NCBI RefSeq assembly: GCF_014084125.1
Contig: NZ_CP048405.1
Location: 5,642,001 to 5,706,000, forward strand
Direction: 5' to 3'
DNA from: Streptacidiphilus sp. PB12-B1b
GTDB lineage: Bacteria; Actinomycetota; Actinomycetes; Streptomycetales; Streptomycetaceae
Length of the DNA stretch: 64,000 bases
The notes beneath the pieces are model-generated. The model searched no databases. It was not told the DNA's origin and worked only from the letters and a program-made list of their open reading frames with translations. The stretch's first letter is position 1; every line of letters starts with the position of its first letter. Below are positions 51,733 to 59,722 of the stretch, one piece after another. The position numbers were made by a program, and so were the translations under genes.

Positions 51733-53192
51733 GCAGCCCTGCGGTGGCCGGGGCGCAGCCGATCGATGTGTCCCCTGAGGACCTCCAGAGCGTCGCGCTG
51801 ACTTTCGCCGGTGGCCAGAGCACCATCGACAGCATCGCGGGGACGTTGAGCAGTGCTTTGCAGGCGGCGGCCGGGATGGCCGGGGACGACAAGTACGGGA
51901 AGCAGTTCGCCGCGCAGTACGATCCGGCGGCGAAGGCTCTTTTCGTTACGCTGTCGGCGTGTGTGCGGGCGGTCGGGCAGGCGTCGACGGGTCTATCGAC
52001 GACCGCGAACAACTACCTCAAAGCTGACGGCCATTCCAATGCCGCGGCGGGCAGTGCGGGACCGCGTCTGTATTCCCTGCCTTTCGTGATCACGGATGTG
52101 ATGTATCCGGTCCCGCTCACCGCGGTGGGCGGGGGCAGCAACCACTGGCCGCCGCCGATCGACAAGTACTGGCCGGACGGCCACCAGGACCGGCTGCGCG
52201 CCGCCGCCAGTGCGTTCCGCACCGCAGCCACCGGCCTGGACAACGCGGCCCGCGATATGGACGCCGGCGTCCAGTCGCTGACCGACAACAACTCCAGCGC
52301 CTCGGTGAATGCCATGGCCGCCTTCTGGGGCAAGATCTGGAGCTACTGCGACGCCGGAGGCGCAGCGCCGCTGTCCAGCGCCTACCTCGCGTGTACCCAA
52401 CTGGCGAAATACTGTGACGACTTCGCTGGTGCGATCGACAATGCGCACAGCGAGTTCGAGCACAAGCTGGCCGAGGCCGGCATCTCGCTGGGCCTGACCA
52501 CGGCCCTGGGTGCCATCGGCACGCTGTTCACCGGCGGAGGCTCCGACGCCGGAGCGCTCGGGTTCGACGCCGCGGAGGCTGCGGGGATCTTCGGCTCGGT
52601 GGAGACCATCCTGGATGTGGCCCTGTCCAACCTGGCGGCCGAGGGAATCGCCGCGCTGGAGGCCATGCTGTCCGCCGCGGCCGACGGCGTCCCCGAGATA
52701 GAGGCCGTCGACGCCGAGACCACCCAGGTCAGCACCACCCTCGACAGTGAGATGTCCCAGACCGAGAGCCGCGAACTCGCCAGCGTCGCAGGCCGCGGCG
52801 GCGGCACTGGGGGCGGGGGTGGAACGCCCGCCGGCTTTGGAGGCGCCGACGCCGGGGTCCTGGGCCCCGACGGAATGATCGACTCCGATGCCATCGACGA
52901 CCTGACCGCCGACGACATCCTCAAAGACAACGGCTCCGTCCTGGGTAAGAACTCCGGACGTAAAATGCCCGTGCGGACCGTACGCTCGGTGGACGACCTC
53001 GACGCGATCTGGTCCAAACTCACCGACGACGCCCCGCAACCGGGCCCCGGACAGAAACTCGCCTCTTACCTGCGCTCCGACGGCACCCGCATCCAATACC
53101 GCATCACCTCCAGCTCCGGCGGCGAGACCATCGACATCGACGCCACCTCCGCAAACGGCAAAACCTGGAAGATCCACCTCCCCAAGGGATGA
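51729..53192 (+). CDS. WXG/ESX-type polymorphic toxin with uncharacterised C-terminal domain
   Basis: 487 aa from ATG 51729. Residues 10-110 are a WXG-like helical domain (LQSVALTFAGGQSTIDSIAG). Residues 150-240 hold a second helical segment with AFWGKIWSYCDAGG, and residues 250-330 a Gly/Ala-rich stretch that may be membrane-active. A hinge (GGGTGGGGGTPAGFGG) precedes a C-terminal block of about 100 residues: SGRKMPVRTVRSVDDLDAIW, GQKLASYLRSDGTRIQYRIT and a K-rich ending KTWKIHLPKG. I recognise no known toxin fold there; the basic residues suggest nucleic acid or nucleotide as target. The next gene overlaps its stop and is the probable immunity gene. Confidence 0.75.
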   Translation: MSSPAVAGAQPIDVSPEDLQSVALTFAGGQSTIDSIAGTLSSALQAAAGMAGDDKYGKQFAAQYDPAAKALFVTLSACVRAVGQASTGLSTTANNYLKADGHSNAAAGSAGPRLYSLPFVITDVMYPVPLTAVGGGSNHWPPPIDKYWPDGHQDRLRAAASAFRTAATGLDNAARDMDAGVQSLTDNNSSASVNAMAAFWGKIWSYCDAGGAAPLSSAYLACTQLAKYCDDFAGAIDNAHSEFEHKLAEAGISLGLTTALGAIGTLFTGGGSDAGALGFDAAEAAGIFGSVETILDVALSNLAAEGIAALEAMLSAAADGVPEIEAVDAETTQVSTTLDSEMSQTESRELASVAGRGGGTGGGGGTPAGFGGADAGVLGPDGMIDSDAIDDLTADDILKDNGSVLGKNSGRKMPVRTVRSVDDLDAIWSKLTDDAPQPGPGQKLASYLRSDGTRIQYRITSSSGGETIDIDATSANGKTWKIHLPKG

Positions 53193-53587
53193 CAGACACA
53201 ATGATCACGCTCAACCACCCCGTCGTCGAAGAAGTCCTCTACCAAGGACTCGACGACTGGGTCGGCCTCACCGTCATCCAGCGGCTGGTGGAAAGCGAGA
53301 CCGCCGCCTGGTGGAAAGCCCACACAGCACCCAGCCCCCAGGACATCAAGACCGAAGCCCTGGCCGTGTGCGCCTTCCTCCTGTCACACGACCTCATGCA
53401 CGCCGGAGAACTGTCCAACTCCACCGACGACTCCGGCGACTTCCTCGACTGGCCCGGTGGCCCCGACGAGATCCTCAACCGCATCAACCGCGACTGGGAC
53501 AACCTCACCTCCCTGGACCACTTCGAACCCTGCTGGTTCCGCAGCACCCCCGCCGGCATCACCGCCGGCCAAGCCGTGGAGGCCTGA
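53189..53587 (+). CDS. Probable immunity protein for the WXG polymorphic toxin
   Basis: 132 aa, acidic, starting at ATG 53189 that overlaps the toxin stop (ATGA). It is mainly helical (HPVVEEVLYQGLDDWVGLTV, DIKTEALAVCAFLLSHDLMH, GPDEILNRINRDWDNLTSLD), with an excess of Asp/Glu that would complement the basic toxin domain. No signal peptide, so cytoplasmic neutralisation is expected. Family not recognised; the assignment is by position and charge. Confidence 0.65.
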   Translation: MTDTMITLNHPVVEEVLYQGLDDWVGLTVIQRLVESETAAWWKAHTAPSPQDIKTEALAVCAFLLSHDLMHAGELSNSTDDSGDFLDWPGGPDEILNRINRDWDNLTSLDHFEPCWFRSTPAGITAGQAVEA

Positions 53588-53994
53588 CCGCCCGCGCATT
53601 CAACCATCGCACCACCGCGGACACCACCATCACCGCCAGTCACGGGGACACCCCGGCAACAAGACCGACGAACAGTCCGGCAAAGCGCCCAACCACCCGT
53701 CAGTGGAGCCCAACAGCGGCCGAACGCAGGTGAACGCCTCACCACGCGCGCCCGCCCACTCCCAGCCGCAGAAGCGGCGAAGAGACAGCGAACAGCACTT
53801 GCGCCTTTTGACGTCAAGTCAGGCGAGCAGCAACAGCGCCAAGAGCACCTGACCCGACGACCCCCTTCGCGCTCCAGGCATTACCCATCTGCGCACCGGT
53901 CACTGGCAGCTCAGACGACCCGACACCATGATCGTCCGCGGAAAACTCCGCGACTCGACCCGATCGGGTGATGCGAAATCAACCGAAATTGACG
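53588..53994. other. Intergenic stretch after the toxin cassette; no gene seen
   Basis: About 400 bp. Short frames exist but their translations (Arg/Pro/His/Thr-rich) are noise. No clear terminator directly follows the immunity gene. The composition becomes less GC-rich from 53800 on, towards the tRNA-Pro fragment. Confidence 0.4.
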
Positions 53995-54037
53995 CTGGGA
54001 GCGGATTGGGAGCGATTCGCTCCCAATCCGCTCCCAG
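53995..54037. repeat. Near-perfect 43-bp inverted repeat (21-bp arms)
   Basis: Arms 53995-54015 and 54017-54037 are exact inverted complements separated by one T. The arm contains two copies of GGGAGCG, so the whole is CTCCC/GGGAG-rich. It lies 34 bp from the tRNA-side terminator. Possible roles are a terminator, a protein-binding site or the remnant of an element end. Confidence 0.7.
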
Positions 54038-54070
54038 GCTGAACGGGCCTCTGCGGGCCGGAAACGACTC

Positions 54071-54104
54071 AGGGGCCGTATCTGATCCATCAGATACGGC
54101 CCCT
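54071..54104 (-). terminator. Terminator of the former tRNA-Pro gene
   Basis: A perfect 15-bp stem (AGGGGCCGTATCTGA with its complement) around a TCCA loop, 28 bp downstream of the tRNA 3' end on the minus strand. Position and strength fit a tRNA terminator. Confidence 0.75.
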
Positions 54105-54131
54105 AAGCTGCGACTATGGACACGCGTCCAG

Positions 54132-54178
54132 TCGGGACGACAGGATTTGAACCTGCGACCCCCTGACCCCCAGTCAGG
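54132..54178 (-). other. 3' part of tRNA-Pro(GGG): integration (att) site scar
   Basis: The minus strand reads the anticodon arm CCTGA-CTGGGGG-TCAGG (anticodon GGG), the variable loop GGGTC, the T-arm GCAGG-TTCAAAT-CCTGT and the 3' acceptor strand CGTCCCG with discriminator A. The D-arm and 5' acceptor are absent: upstream of 54178 the sequence is unrelated. Integrases that use a tRNA leave exactly such a 3' copy at the distal end of the element. The adjacent integrase remnant on the upstream side fits. Confidence 0.8.
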
Positions 54179-54266
54179 TATGGGCACGAACTACAGCACA
54201 TCAGTCACGTCAGGAACGTTCCAGACGTGCAAAACGGCCCATAGCGTTCCCGAGGGGGTCGTTCAG

Positions 54267-54337
54267 CTGGTCCCCAACTGGTCCCCAGGGCTCCGATCTG
54301 CGCCTTCGCCCCGCACCTGGTCCCCAGCTGGTCCCCA
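54267..54337. repeat. Two pairs of CTGGTCCCCA repeats (integrase arm-site-like)
   Basis: CTGGTCCCCA occurs at 54267-54276, 54278-54287, 54317-54326 and 54328-54337. The members of each pair are 11 bp apart (one helical turn) and the pairs are 50 bp apart. Paired, phased sites between an att core and an integrase gene are as expected for arm-type binding sites of a tyrosine integrase. No gene is visible in 54179-54560. Confidence 0.6.
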
Positions 54338-54559
54338 GGAAATTGCCGGAACATTGAAATGGGGACCGCCCCAAGACATCCCGAAAGATGCAGCGCTAAA
54401 TATGGCAGAGACTTCCATTGTTAGCGGAATTGGTTATTTAATTCCAGTCCAGTCGAGTCTGGAATCGACGCCTGTTCCGCAATGAAGGCCCCGGGTTCCC
54501 CTGACACTGGCACATCAGCTCCAGATCGCCCGCGCTCCGGGGCGGTCTTCCCCCACCTG

Positions 54560-55163
54560 TAGGAACAGCGAGCCGAGCGGGCACCGGTCGCCCTACGTGA
54601 TCGGCACCGGCCTGCGCCGCGGCGAAGTCCTGGGCCTGCACTGGAGCGACGTCCACCTCATGGAGCGCAGCTTCTACGTGCGCTACTCCCTGTCGGCGGT
54701 CAACAACAGCACCTACCACCTGGGCCCGCCCAAGACGAGGGCCAGCATGAGCTGGGTCGCGATGTCGCCACGCGTCCACGCCGCCCTGCTGCGCCAGGCC
54801 CACATCCAGCAGGCCCTGATGCCCCCGGGCGCCCCACTGGAGGGACTGGTCTTGTGCCACGACGGCCGGTCACCGCTGCGCCCGCAGTGGGTCCTGGACC
54901 AGCTGCGGCGCCGCACCGAGGAGATCGGCATGCACGACCTGCGCCGCACCGCCGCGACTATCATGATCAGCGAGGGCATGCCCATCGCCCTGGTCTCCAA
55001 GACCCTGCGCCACTCCACCCTGGCCACCACCCTCAACCTCTACGGGCACCTCCTCAAGTACGCCGCCCACGACACCGGCGCCGCACTCGCCAGCGCTCTG
55101 GACCGCGCCGACGCCCAGCACATTCCCGACCGCCCCGCCACCGCCTTGCGCTTCGCCGCCTGA
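54560..55163 (+). pseudogene. Integrase of the tRNA-Pro element, N-terminally truncated
   Basis: The catalytic domain is complete: R in IGTGLRRGEVLGLHWSDVHL, H-x-x-R in IGMHDLRRTAATIMISEGMP, H in LRHSTLATTLNLYGHL and Y of LNLYGHL. The stop is at 55163. Upstream of RSPYVIGTGLRRGEV there is no arm-binding or core-binding domain, and the first in-frame start is the GTG at 54597, which would give only 188 aa. So the gene has lost its 5' half, which should immobilise the element. Confidence 0.7.
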
Positions 55164-55255
55164 GGCACCGGCGGATCAGCAACCTCCGACGCGAGCCACA
55201 GCAGGTGCCGGCGGGTCTCTTTGCCTACAGCGGCCGCGGGGAGACCCGCGCAGTG

Positions 55256-55284
55256 TCCGCTAGGGCCGACCCGGCCCTAGCGGA
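55256..55284. terminator. Terminator hairpin downstream of the integrase remnant
   Basis: Perfect 12-bp stem, TCCGCTAGGGCC with GGCCCTAGCGGA, around a GACCC loop. It separates the integrase remnant from the DUF5131/TcmP unit; its last bases overlap the start of the LexA-like box. Confidence 0.75.
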
Positions 55285-55296
55285 ACATTCGTTCGA
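55281..55296. promoter_or_regulatory. LexA (SOS) box-like operator upstream of the DUF5131/TcmP pair
   Basis: CGGAACATTCGTTCGA matches the Gram-positive/actinobacterial LexA box (TCGAAC-N4-GTTCGA) at all but two positions, with the essential GAAC-N4-GTTC core intact. It lies 100 bp upstream of the DUF5131 start, so DNA-damage control of that operon is possible. Confidence 0.6.
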
Positions 55297-55396
55297 TTGC
55301 CATGATGGCCTGATCGCGTGTCCGTTCGGGCTAACGCTCGTTGGGCACGGCAGACAGGGGCTCGCGAGTTCTCCCGGGCCCGTTAGGGGGACCGTC

Positions 55397-56152
55397 ATGA
55401 GCGATCGCAGCGCCATCGAGTGGACCGAAGCGACCTGGAATCCCACCACCGGGTGCGACCAGGTCTCAGCCGGGTGCGACAACTGCTACGCGCTCACCCT
55501 GGCCAAGCGCCTGAAGTCGATGGGAGCAGCCAAGTACCAGCACGACGGCGACTCCCGTACCTCCGGTCCCGGCTTCGGCCTGGCGGTGCATCCAGACGCT
55601 CTCGATATCCCACGACGCTGGCGCACCCCGCGCACGGTGTTCGTGAACTCCATGAGCGACCTCTTCCACGCCCGGGTCCCGCTGCCGTTCGTCCGCCAGG
55701 TGTTCGACGTCATGGCGGACACCCCCCAGCACACCTACCAGCTGCTGACCAAACGATCGGTGCGCCTTCGACGCGTCGCCGGGCAACTCGACTGGCCGTC
55801 GAACCTATGGATGGGCGTATCGGTCGAGAACGCCTCCCAGCTCAGCCGAATCGAGGACCTGCGCACTGTGCCGGCAGCAGTGCGTTTCCTTTCCCTCGAA
55901 CCCTTGCTCGGCCCGCTTCCCGCCCTGGACCTCGACGGCATCGGCTGGGTCATCGCCGGTGGTGAGTCCGGCCCGGGCCATCGCCCCATGGAGCAGCAAT
56001 GGGTGCTCGACATCCGCGACTCCTGCGGGGAGGCCGGGATCCCGTTCTTCTTCAAGCAGTGGGGCGGCCACAAGCCGAAGGCCGGCGGACGCGACCTTCA
56101 GGGCCGCACGTGGGACCAACTCCCCGCCCGTGCAGGCCTGGCCGTGTCCTAG
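55397..56152 (+). CDS. DUF5131 (Gp37/Gp68-like) three-Cys-motif protein
   Basis: 251 aa from ATG 55397. The N-terminus IEWTEATWNPTTGC then DQVSAGCDNCYALTLAK holds C20-x6-C27-x2-C30, the three-Cys motif of DUF5131, related to radical SAM cluster-binding sites. It continues with the family blocks RTVFVNSMSDLFHARVP, HTYQLLTKRSVRLRRV, NLWMGVSVENASQLSRIEDL, VIAGGESGPGHRPMEQQWV and IPFFFKQWGGHKPKAGGRDL. It is full length. The next gene is the family's typical partner. Reaction unknown; occurrence in phages and islands suggests nucleic acid modification or defence. Confidence 0.88.
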   Translation: MSDRSAIEWTEATWNPTTGCDQVSAGCDNCYALTLAKRLKSMGAAKYQHDGDSRTSGPGFGLAVHPDALDIPRRWRTPRTVFVNSMSDLFHARVPLPFVRQVFDVMADTPQHTYQLLTKRSVRLRRVAGQLDWPSNLWMGVSVENASQLSRIEDLRTVPAAVRFLSLEPLLGPLPALDLDGIGWVIAGGESGPGHRPMEQQWVLDIRDSCGEAGIPFFFKQWGGHKPKAGGRDLQGRTWDQLPARAGLAVS

Positions 56153-56237
56153 TCGGCCGTGCACGCACCCTGGTGCCGCCCGAGCGGCTGTGTGATCCTC
56201 GTTCCAGGCGTGTTCACAACACCGCATGGGGGGACAC

Positions 56238-57335
56238 ATGGCGGTACCAAAAGAACCTGTCTGGGACCGGGACCCGCACACCGCCGCCAAGCACGACGTG
56301 CTGCGCCGGTACCTCCAGGCATGGGCACCGATCCTGCTCTCCAGAAACGAAGCCGTCAGCTACGCCGAGGGCTTCGCCGGCCCGGGAATCTACAAGCACG
56401 GCGAGCCCGGTTCACCGGTGATCGCCCACAACGTCCTGGCTGCCGCTCTGCGCCAACGGCCGGGTAAGACCGTCAAGATGGTGCTCGTCGAGGAAGACGC
56501 CCGGCGCAAGGCGATGCTGGAGCAGCAGATCGCCCGCGCGCGCAGTACCGGCGGCCCCGAGCTGGCGCGGCTGCAGACCCGTATCGAGCGGGGAGGCTGC
56601 CATCCTGACCTGCTGGCGCACCTGGTGAACACGGGCAGCCACCTGCACCCGATGTTCGTGCTCCTCGACGGCTTTGGCGGCCCCGAGGTGCCCTTCGCTC
56701 TCCTGCGGCAGATCGCACGCCATCGCAGCAGCGAGGTGTTGATCACCTTCCAGCCCCAGTTCCTCGTCCGCTTCGCCACCGCCGACGGGATCCACCGCGA
56801 GGCCGGCAACACCTTCTTCGGCGGCTCGGACTGGCAGGGCGTGTTCAGCCAGCACAGCAGCGACAAAGCGGCCTTCCTGCGCGACCAGTACCGTCTGACC
56901 TTGCGCCGCGCCGGCTTCGACCACAGCCTGTCCTTCGAGATGGTCGACGAGAAGAGTCACCTGCTGTACCTCATCTTCGGCACCCGCCACGAGCGCGGCG
57001 TGGAGAAGATGAAGGACGCCATGTGGAAGGTCGACCCCACCACCGGCGTCCGCTACCGCGACCCCAAGGACACCGGCCAGCAGCTCCTAGATCTCGAATT
57101 CGAGCCCGACACCGCCCCCCTGCGGCGCATCCTCATCGACCACCTGCAGGCCGCAGCTGCCCCGATGAGCGTGACCTCACTTCAGCGCTTCGCCCTGCTG
57201 GAGACGGTCTACCGGCCCGGCCAGGTCATCGCCTCCCTCACCAGGATGCGCACCGACGAGTGGATCACCACCTCCCCGGGAAGGATCCTAAAGGCCTCAC
57301 TGATCACACCCGTCCGCAGCGACGCTCTCTTCTGA
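56238..57335 (+). CDS. tcmP: Three-Cys-motif partner protein (TcmP family)
   Basis: 365 aa; ATG 56238 is preferred over 56226 because GGGGGG lies just before it. The protein has the TcmP pattern: HTAAKHDVLRRYLQAWAPIL, SYAEGFAGPGIYKHGEPGSP, a Rossmann-like strand VKMVLVEEDARRKAMLEQQI, and MFVLLDGFGGPEVPFALLRQ. It then has GNTFFGGSDWQGVFSQHSSD and LLYLIFGTRHERGVEKMKDA. The FxGPG and LLDxFG elements suggest a methyltransferase-like nucleotide-binding fold. It follows DUF5131 after 85 bp on the same strand, the standard pairing for which TcmP is named. Function not known to me. Confidence 0.88.
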   Translation: MAVPKEPVWDRDPHTAAKHDVLRRYLQAWAPILLSRNEAVSYAEGFAGPGIYKHGEPGSPVIAHNVLAAALRQRPGKTVKMVLVEEDARRKAMLEQQIARARSTGGPELARLQTRIERGGCHPDLLAHLVNTGSHLHPMFVLLDGFGGPEVPFALLRQIARHRSSEVLITFQPQFLVRFATADGIHREAGNTFFGGSDWQGVFSQHSSDKAAFLRDQYRLTLRRAGFDHSLSFEMVDEKSHLLYLIFGTRHERGVEKMKDAMWKVDPTTGVRYRDPKDTGQQLLDLEFEPDTAPLRRILIDHLQAAAAPMSVTSLQRFALLETVYRPGQVIASLTRMRTDEWITTSPGRILKASLITPVRSDALF

Positions 57336-57617
57336 CACTCATCCGATCAGTTCGAGGACTGGGGCTCTGCCCACCTCGGAACGGCTCACGTGAACGCAGT
57401 CAGGCACCCCGGGCCGCTGTGTCGTCCGAAATCCCGTAGCCCATCACCGTTCCGACCGAGGGAACGGGGTCCAACTTGTGAGCCATCACATGGCACCCGA
57501 TAAACGTCGAGTAACAACGGCAAAGCAGGTACGCCTCGGCTGCCGGTCTCCGCAAATAGTCCCAGCTCACAGCGCTATCAGTCGGCCTGGTTAACCGGAT
57601 GTGTCACTCATGCGCCA
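57336..57617. other. Intergenic stretch between the TcmP unit and lutC; no gene seen
   Basis: About 280 bp where the plus-strand TcmP gene and the minus-strand lut operon converge. No strong terminator hairpin is visible. The boundary between the accessory region and core-like genes must be in or near here, but no second copy of the tRNA-Pro 3' end is found. Confidence 0.5.
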
Positions 57618-58286
57618 TCACGTCGTGGTCGCGTGATGACCGCTTTCCCCAAGAGCCGGCGCGATGACCACGACCACGTCGAGGGTGCGGGGGCCATGGA
57701 CGCCTTCCACGCGGTCCAGTTCGATGTCGCTGGTCGCGGAGGGGCCGGAAATCCAGGTCTGGGGCCGGAGCGGGTCGAGGCGAGGCAGGGCCCGGGGCAC
57801 GGAGGCGACGATCTGATCCGCCGCCACGACACAGATGTGGTGATCGGGAACGAGGGTGAGAGCACGGCGCCCCTGGTTGGGGCCGGCGTCGAGCACAATG
57901 GTGCCGGTCTCGGCGATGGCAAGCGCACACCCGGTGACCACGGCGTCGATGTCGTCGAGGTGTTCCGCGGTGAGCGTGGCGTTGTCCGAAACCAACGCGC
58001 TGTCCACATCGCGGAGCCAGCTCCGGTCCAGCCCGGCGGGGACGACCACGCTGCGGGCGTTTCTGGCGGCCAGCAGTCGGGCGAGGGTGGCCGGGAGCTC
58101 GGCGGGCGTGGTGCGGTGGACGTGGGCTCGGTAATCGACGAGGTTCTCGTGGAGTAGATCGAGCAGCACGGTCGGTTCGTCCGCGACGTGACAGCTGCGG
58201 TAGTCGCGCGGGTTGGCCGACTCGCGTGCCGGGACGTCGCGAAGTGCTGCGCGGACCCGCGCGAGGGTCGTTTCGCGGGAGTTCAT
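57618..58286 (-). CDS. lutC: LutC/LUD-domain protein of the lactate utilisation complex
   Basis: ATG 58284-58286 (MNSRETTLARVRAALRDVPA) with AAGGAGGG upstream and ATGA overlap with the lutB stop. The 222-aa LUD domain has LLAARNARSVVVPAGLDRSW, CALAIAETGTIVLDAGPNQG, RRALTLVPDHHICVVAADQI and the end SDIELDRVEGVHGPRTLDVV. In Bacillus LutABC oxidises L-lactate to pyruvate; LutC is the non-iron-sulphur subunit. It is the last gene of the operon. A longer upstream extension of the frame is noise inside lutB. Confidence 0.9.
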   Translation of the reverse strand: MNSRETTLARVRAALRDVPARESANPRDYRSCHVADEPTVLLDLLHENLVDYRAHVHRTTPAELPATLARLLAARNARSVVVPAGLDRSWLRDVDSALVSDNATLTAEHLDDIDAVVTGCALAIAETGTIVLDAGPNQGRRALTLVPDHHICVVAADQIVASVPRALPRLDPLRPQTWISGPSATSDIELDRVEGVHGPRTLDVVVVIAPALGESGHHATTT

Positions 58287-59722
58287 CGGCCCTCCTTGGG
58301 GCTGCGGTTCTTCTTCCACCAGTCGCGGAAGGGTTCTGCGGGCATCTCGGGTAGGTCGCGAGTCTCGGTCCAGGGGCCGATGCCGGGACCGGGGCTCTTC
58401 TGGGGGTGCAGTTTGCGGGTCTTGGAGGCGGCGCGTTCGCCGGCGGCGAGGACGGCGGGGTGGCCCAGGATCCACCCGGCCGCCCGGATAGCAGCCGCCT
58501 CCAGGCGGTGGCCTTTACCGCCCTGGTCGGCGACCTGTTCACGTAGGTGGACCAGGACTTCGGGGATGTCGATGGCGACCGGGCAGACCTCGTAGCAGGC
58601 TCCACAGAGGGATGAGGCGTAGGGCAGGGAGGCGTCGACCTCGCTTTGGATGCCGCGGAGCTGGGGTGTGAGGATCGCGCCGATGGGGCCTGGATAGGGC
58701 GAGCCGTAGGCGTGGCCGCCGGCGCGCTCGTAGACGGGACAGACGTTCAGGCACGCCGAACAACGGATGCACCGCAGTGCCTGGCGGCCGACCTCGTCGG
58801 CCAGGGTTGCGGTCCGGCCGTTGTCGAGCAGGACCAGGTGGAACTCGGCGGGGCCGTCGCCGCCAGTCGTACCGGTCCAGGTGGAGGTGTAGGGGTTCAT
58901 CCGCTCGGCGGTGGAGGAGCGGGGCAGGAGTTGGAGGAAGACTCCGAGGTCCTGCCAGGTGGGGATGACCTTCTCGATGCCGACGACAGAGATGAGGGTC
59001 TCCGGGAGGGTGAGGCACATGCGGCCGTTGCCCTCGGATTCGACGACGACCAGGGTGCCGGTCTCGGCGACCATGAAGTTGGCTCCGGAGACGGCGACCT
59101 TGGCGCGCAGGAACTTCTCGCGCAGGTGCAGGCGGGCTGCCTCGGCCAGATCGGCGGGATTGTCGGACAGGCCGTCGGGGGCGGGGCGGCCCCAGCGGCC
59201 CATGGCCTCGATGAAGATGTCGCGGATCTCACTGCGGTTCTTGTGAATCGCCGGTACCAAGATGTGGGAAGGCAGGTCGTCGCCGAGTTGGACGATCAAC
59301 TCGGCCAGGTCGGTCTCGTAGGCGGTGATGCCCTCAGCTGCCAACGCCTCATTGAGGCCGATCTCCTGGGTGGCCATCGACTTGACCTTGACGACCTCGG
59401 TCTCGCCCTTGGCCTTGACCAGGTCGGCGACGATGCGGTTCGCCTCGGCGGCGTCGGTGGCCCAGTGGACCACTCCCCCGGCGGCGGTCACCTGGGTCTC
59501 CAGTTGGAGCAGGTAGCGGTCCAGGTGGTGCAGCGTCTGGTCCTTGATGTCCTTGCCGGCCTCGCGCAGTTGTGCCCAGTCGTCCAGTTCGGCGACGGCC
59601 TTGGCGCGTTTGTCGCGGATGGTGTGGGTGGCGTGGGTGAGGTTGGCGCGTAGCTGCGTGTCTTTGGTGGAGGCTCGGACGGCCGTGGGGAAGGCGGGCA
59701 TGCCCAGGTAGGTGCCGCTCAT
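58283..59722 (-). CDS. lutB: LutB iron-sulphur subunit of L-lactate oxidising complex
   Basis: 479 aa from ATG 59720-59722, overlapping the lutA stop by four bases (ATGA). The LUD part contains VKVKSMATQEIGLNEALAAE, VSGANFMVAETGTLVVVESE and RMCLTLPETLISVVGIEKVI. Two ferredoxin-type [4Fe-4S] motifs follow: CIRCSACLNVCPVY and CGACYEVCPVAIDIP. The C-terminal DUF3390-like helix is present (PEPFRDWWKKN-type ending, here EPFRDWWKKNRSPKEGR). Length and order are normal for the family. It acts in the cytoplasm with LutA and LutC; here it would use lactate made from lactaldehyde in rhamnose breakdown. Confidence 0.92.
   Translation of the reverse strand: MSGTYLGMPAFPTAVRASTKDTQLRANLTHATHTIRDKRAKAVAELDDWAQLREAGKDIKDQTLHHLDRYLLQLETQVTAAGGVVHWATDAAEANRIVADLVKAKGETEVVKVKSMATQEIGLNEALAAEGITAYETDLAELIVQLGDDLPSHILVPAIHKNRSEIRDIFIEAMGRWGRPAPDGLSDNPADLAEAARLHLREKFLRAKVAVSGANFMVAETGTLVVVESEGNGRMCLTLPETLISVVGIEKVIPTWQDLGVFLQLLPRSSTAERMNPYTSTWTGTTGGDGPAEFHLVLLDNGRTATLADEVGRQALRCIRCSACLNVCPVYERAGGHAYGSPYPGPIGAILTPQLRGIQSEVDASLPYASSLCGACYEVCPVAIDIPEVLVHLREQVADQGGKGHRLEAAAIRAAGWILGHPAVLAAGERAASKTRKLHPQKSPGPGIGPWTETRDLPEMPAEPFRDWWKKNRSPKEGR

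Noticed and set aside
53900..54187. Minus-strand frame across the tRNA-Pro fragment (contains GSGGRRFKSCRPD)
   Set aside because: This is the well-known false ORF produced by translating tRNA T-arm sequence; the tRNA fragment explains it.
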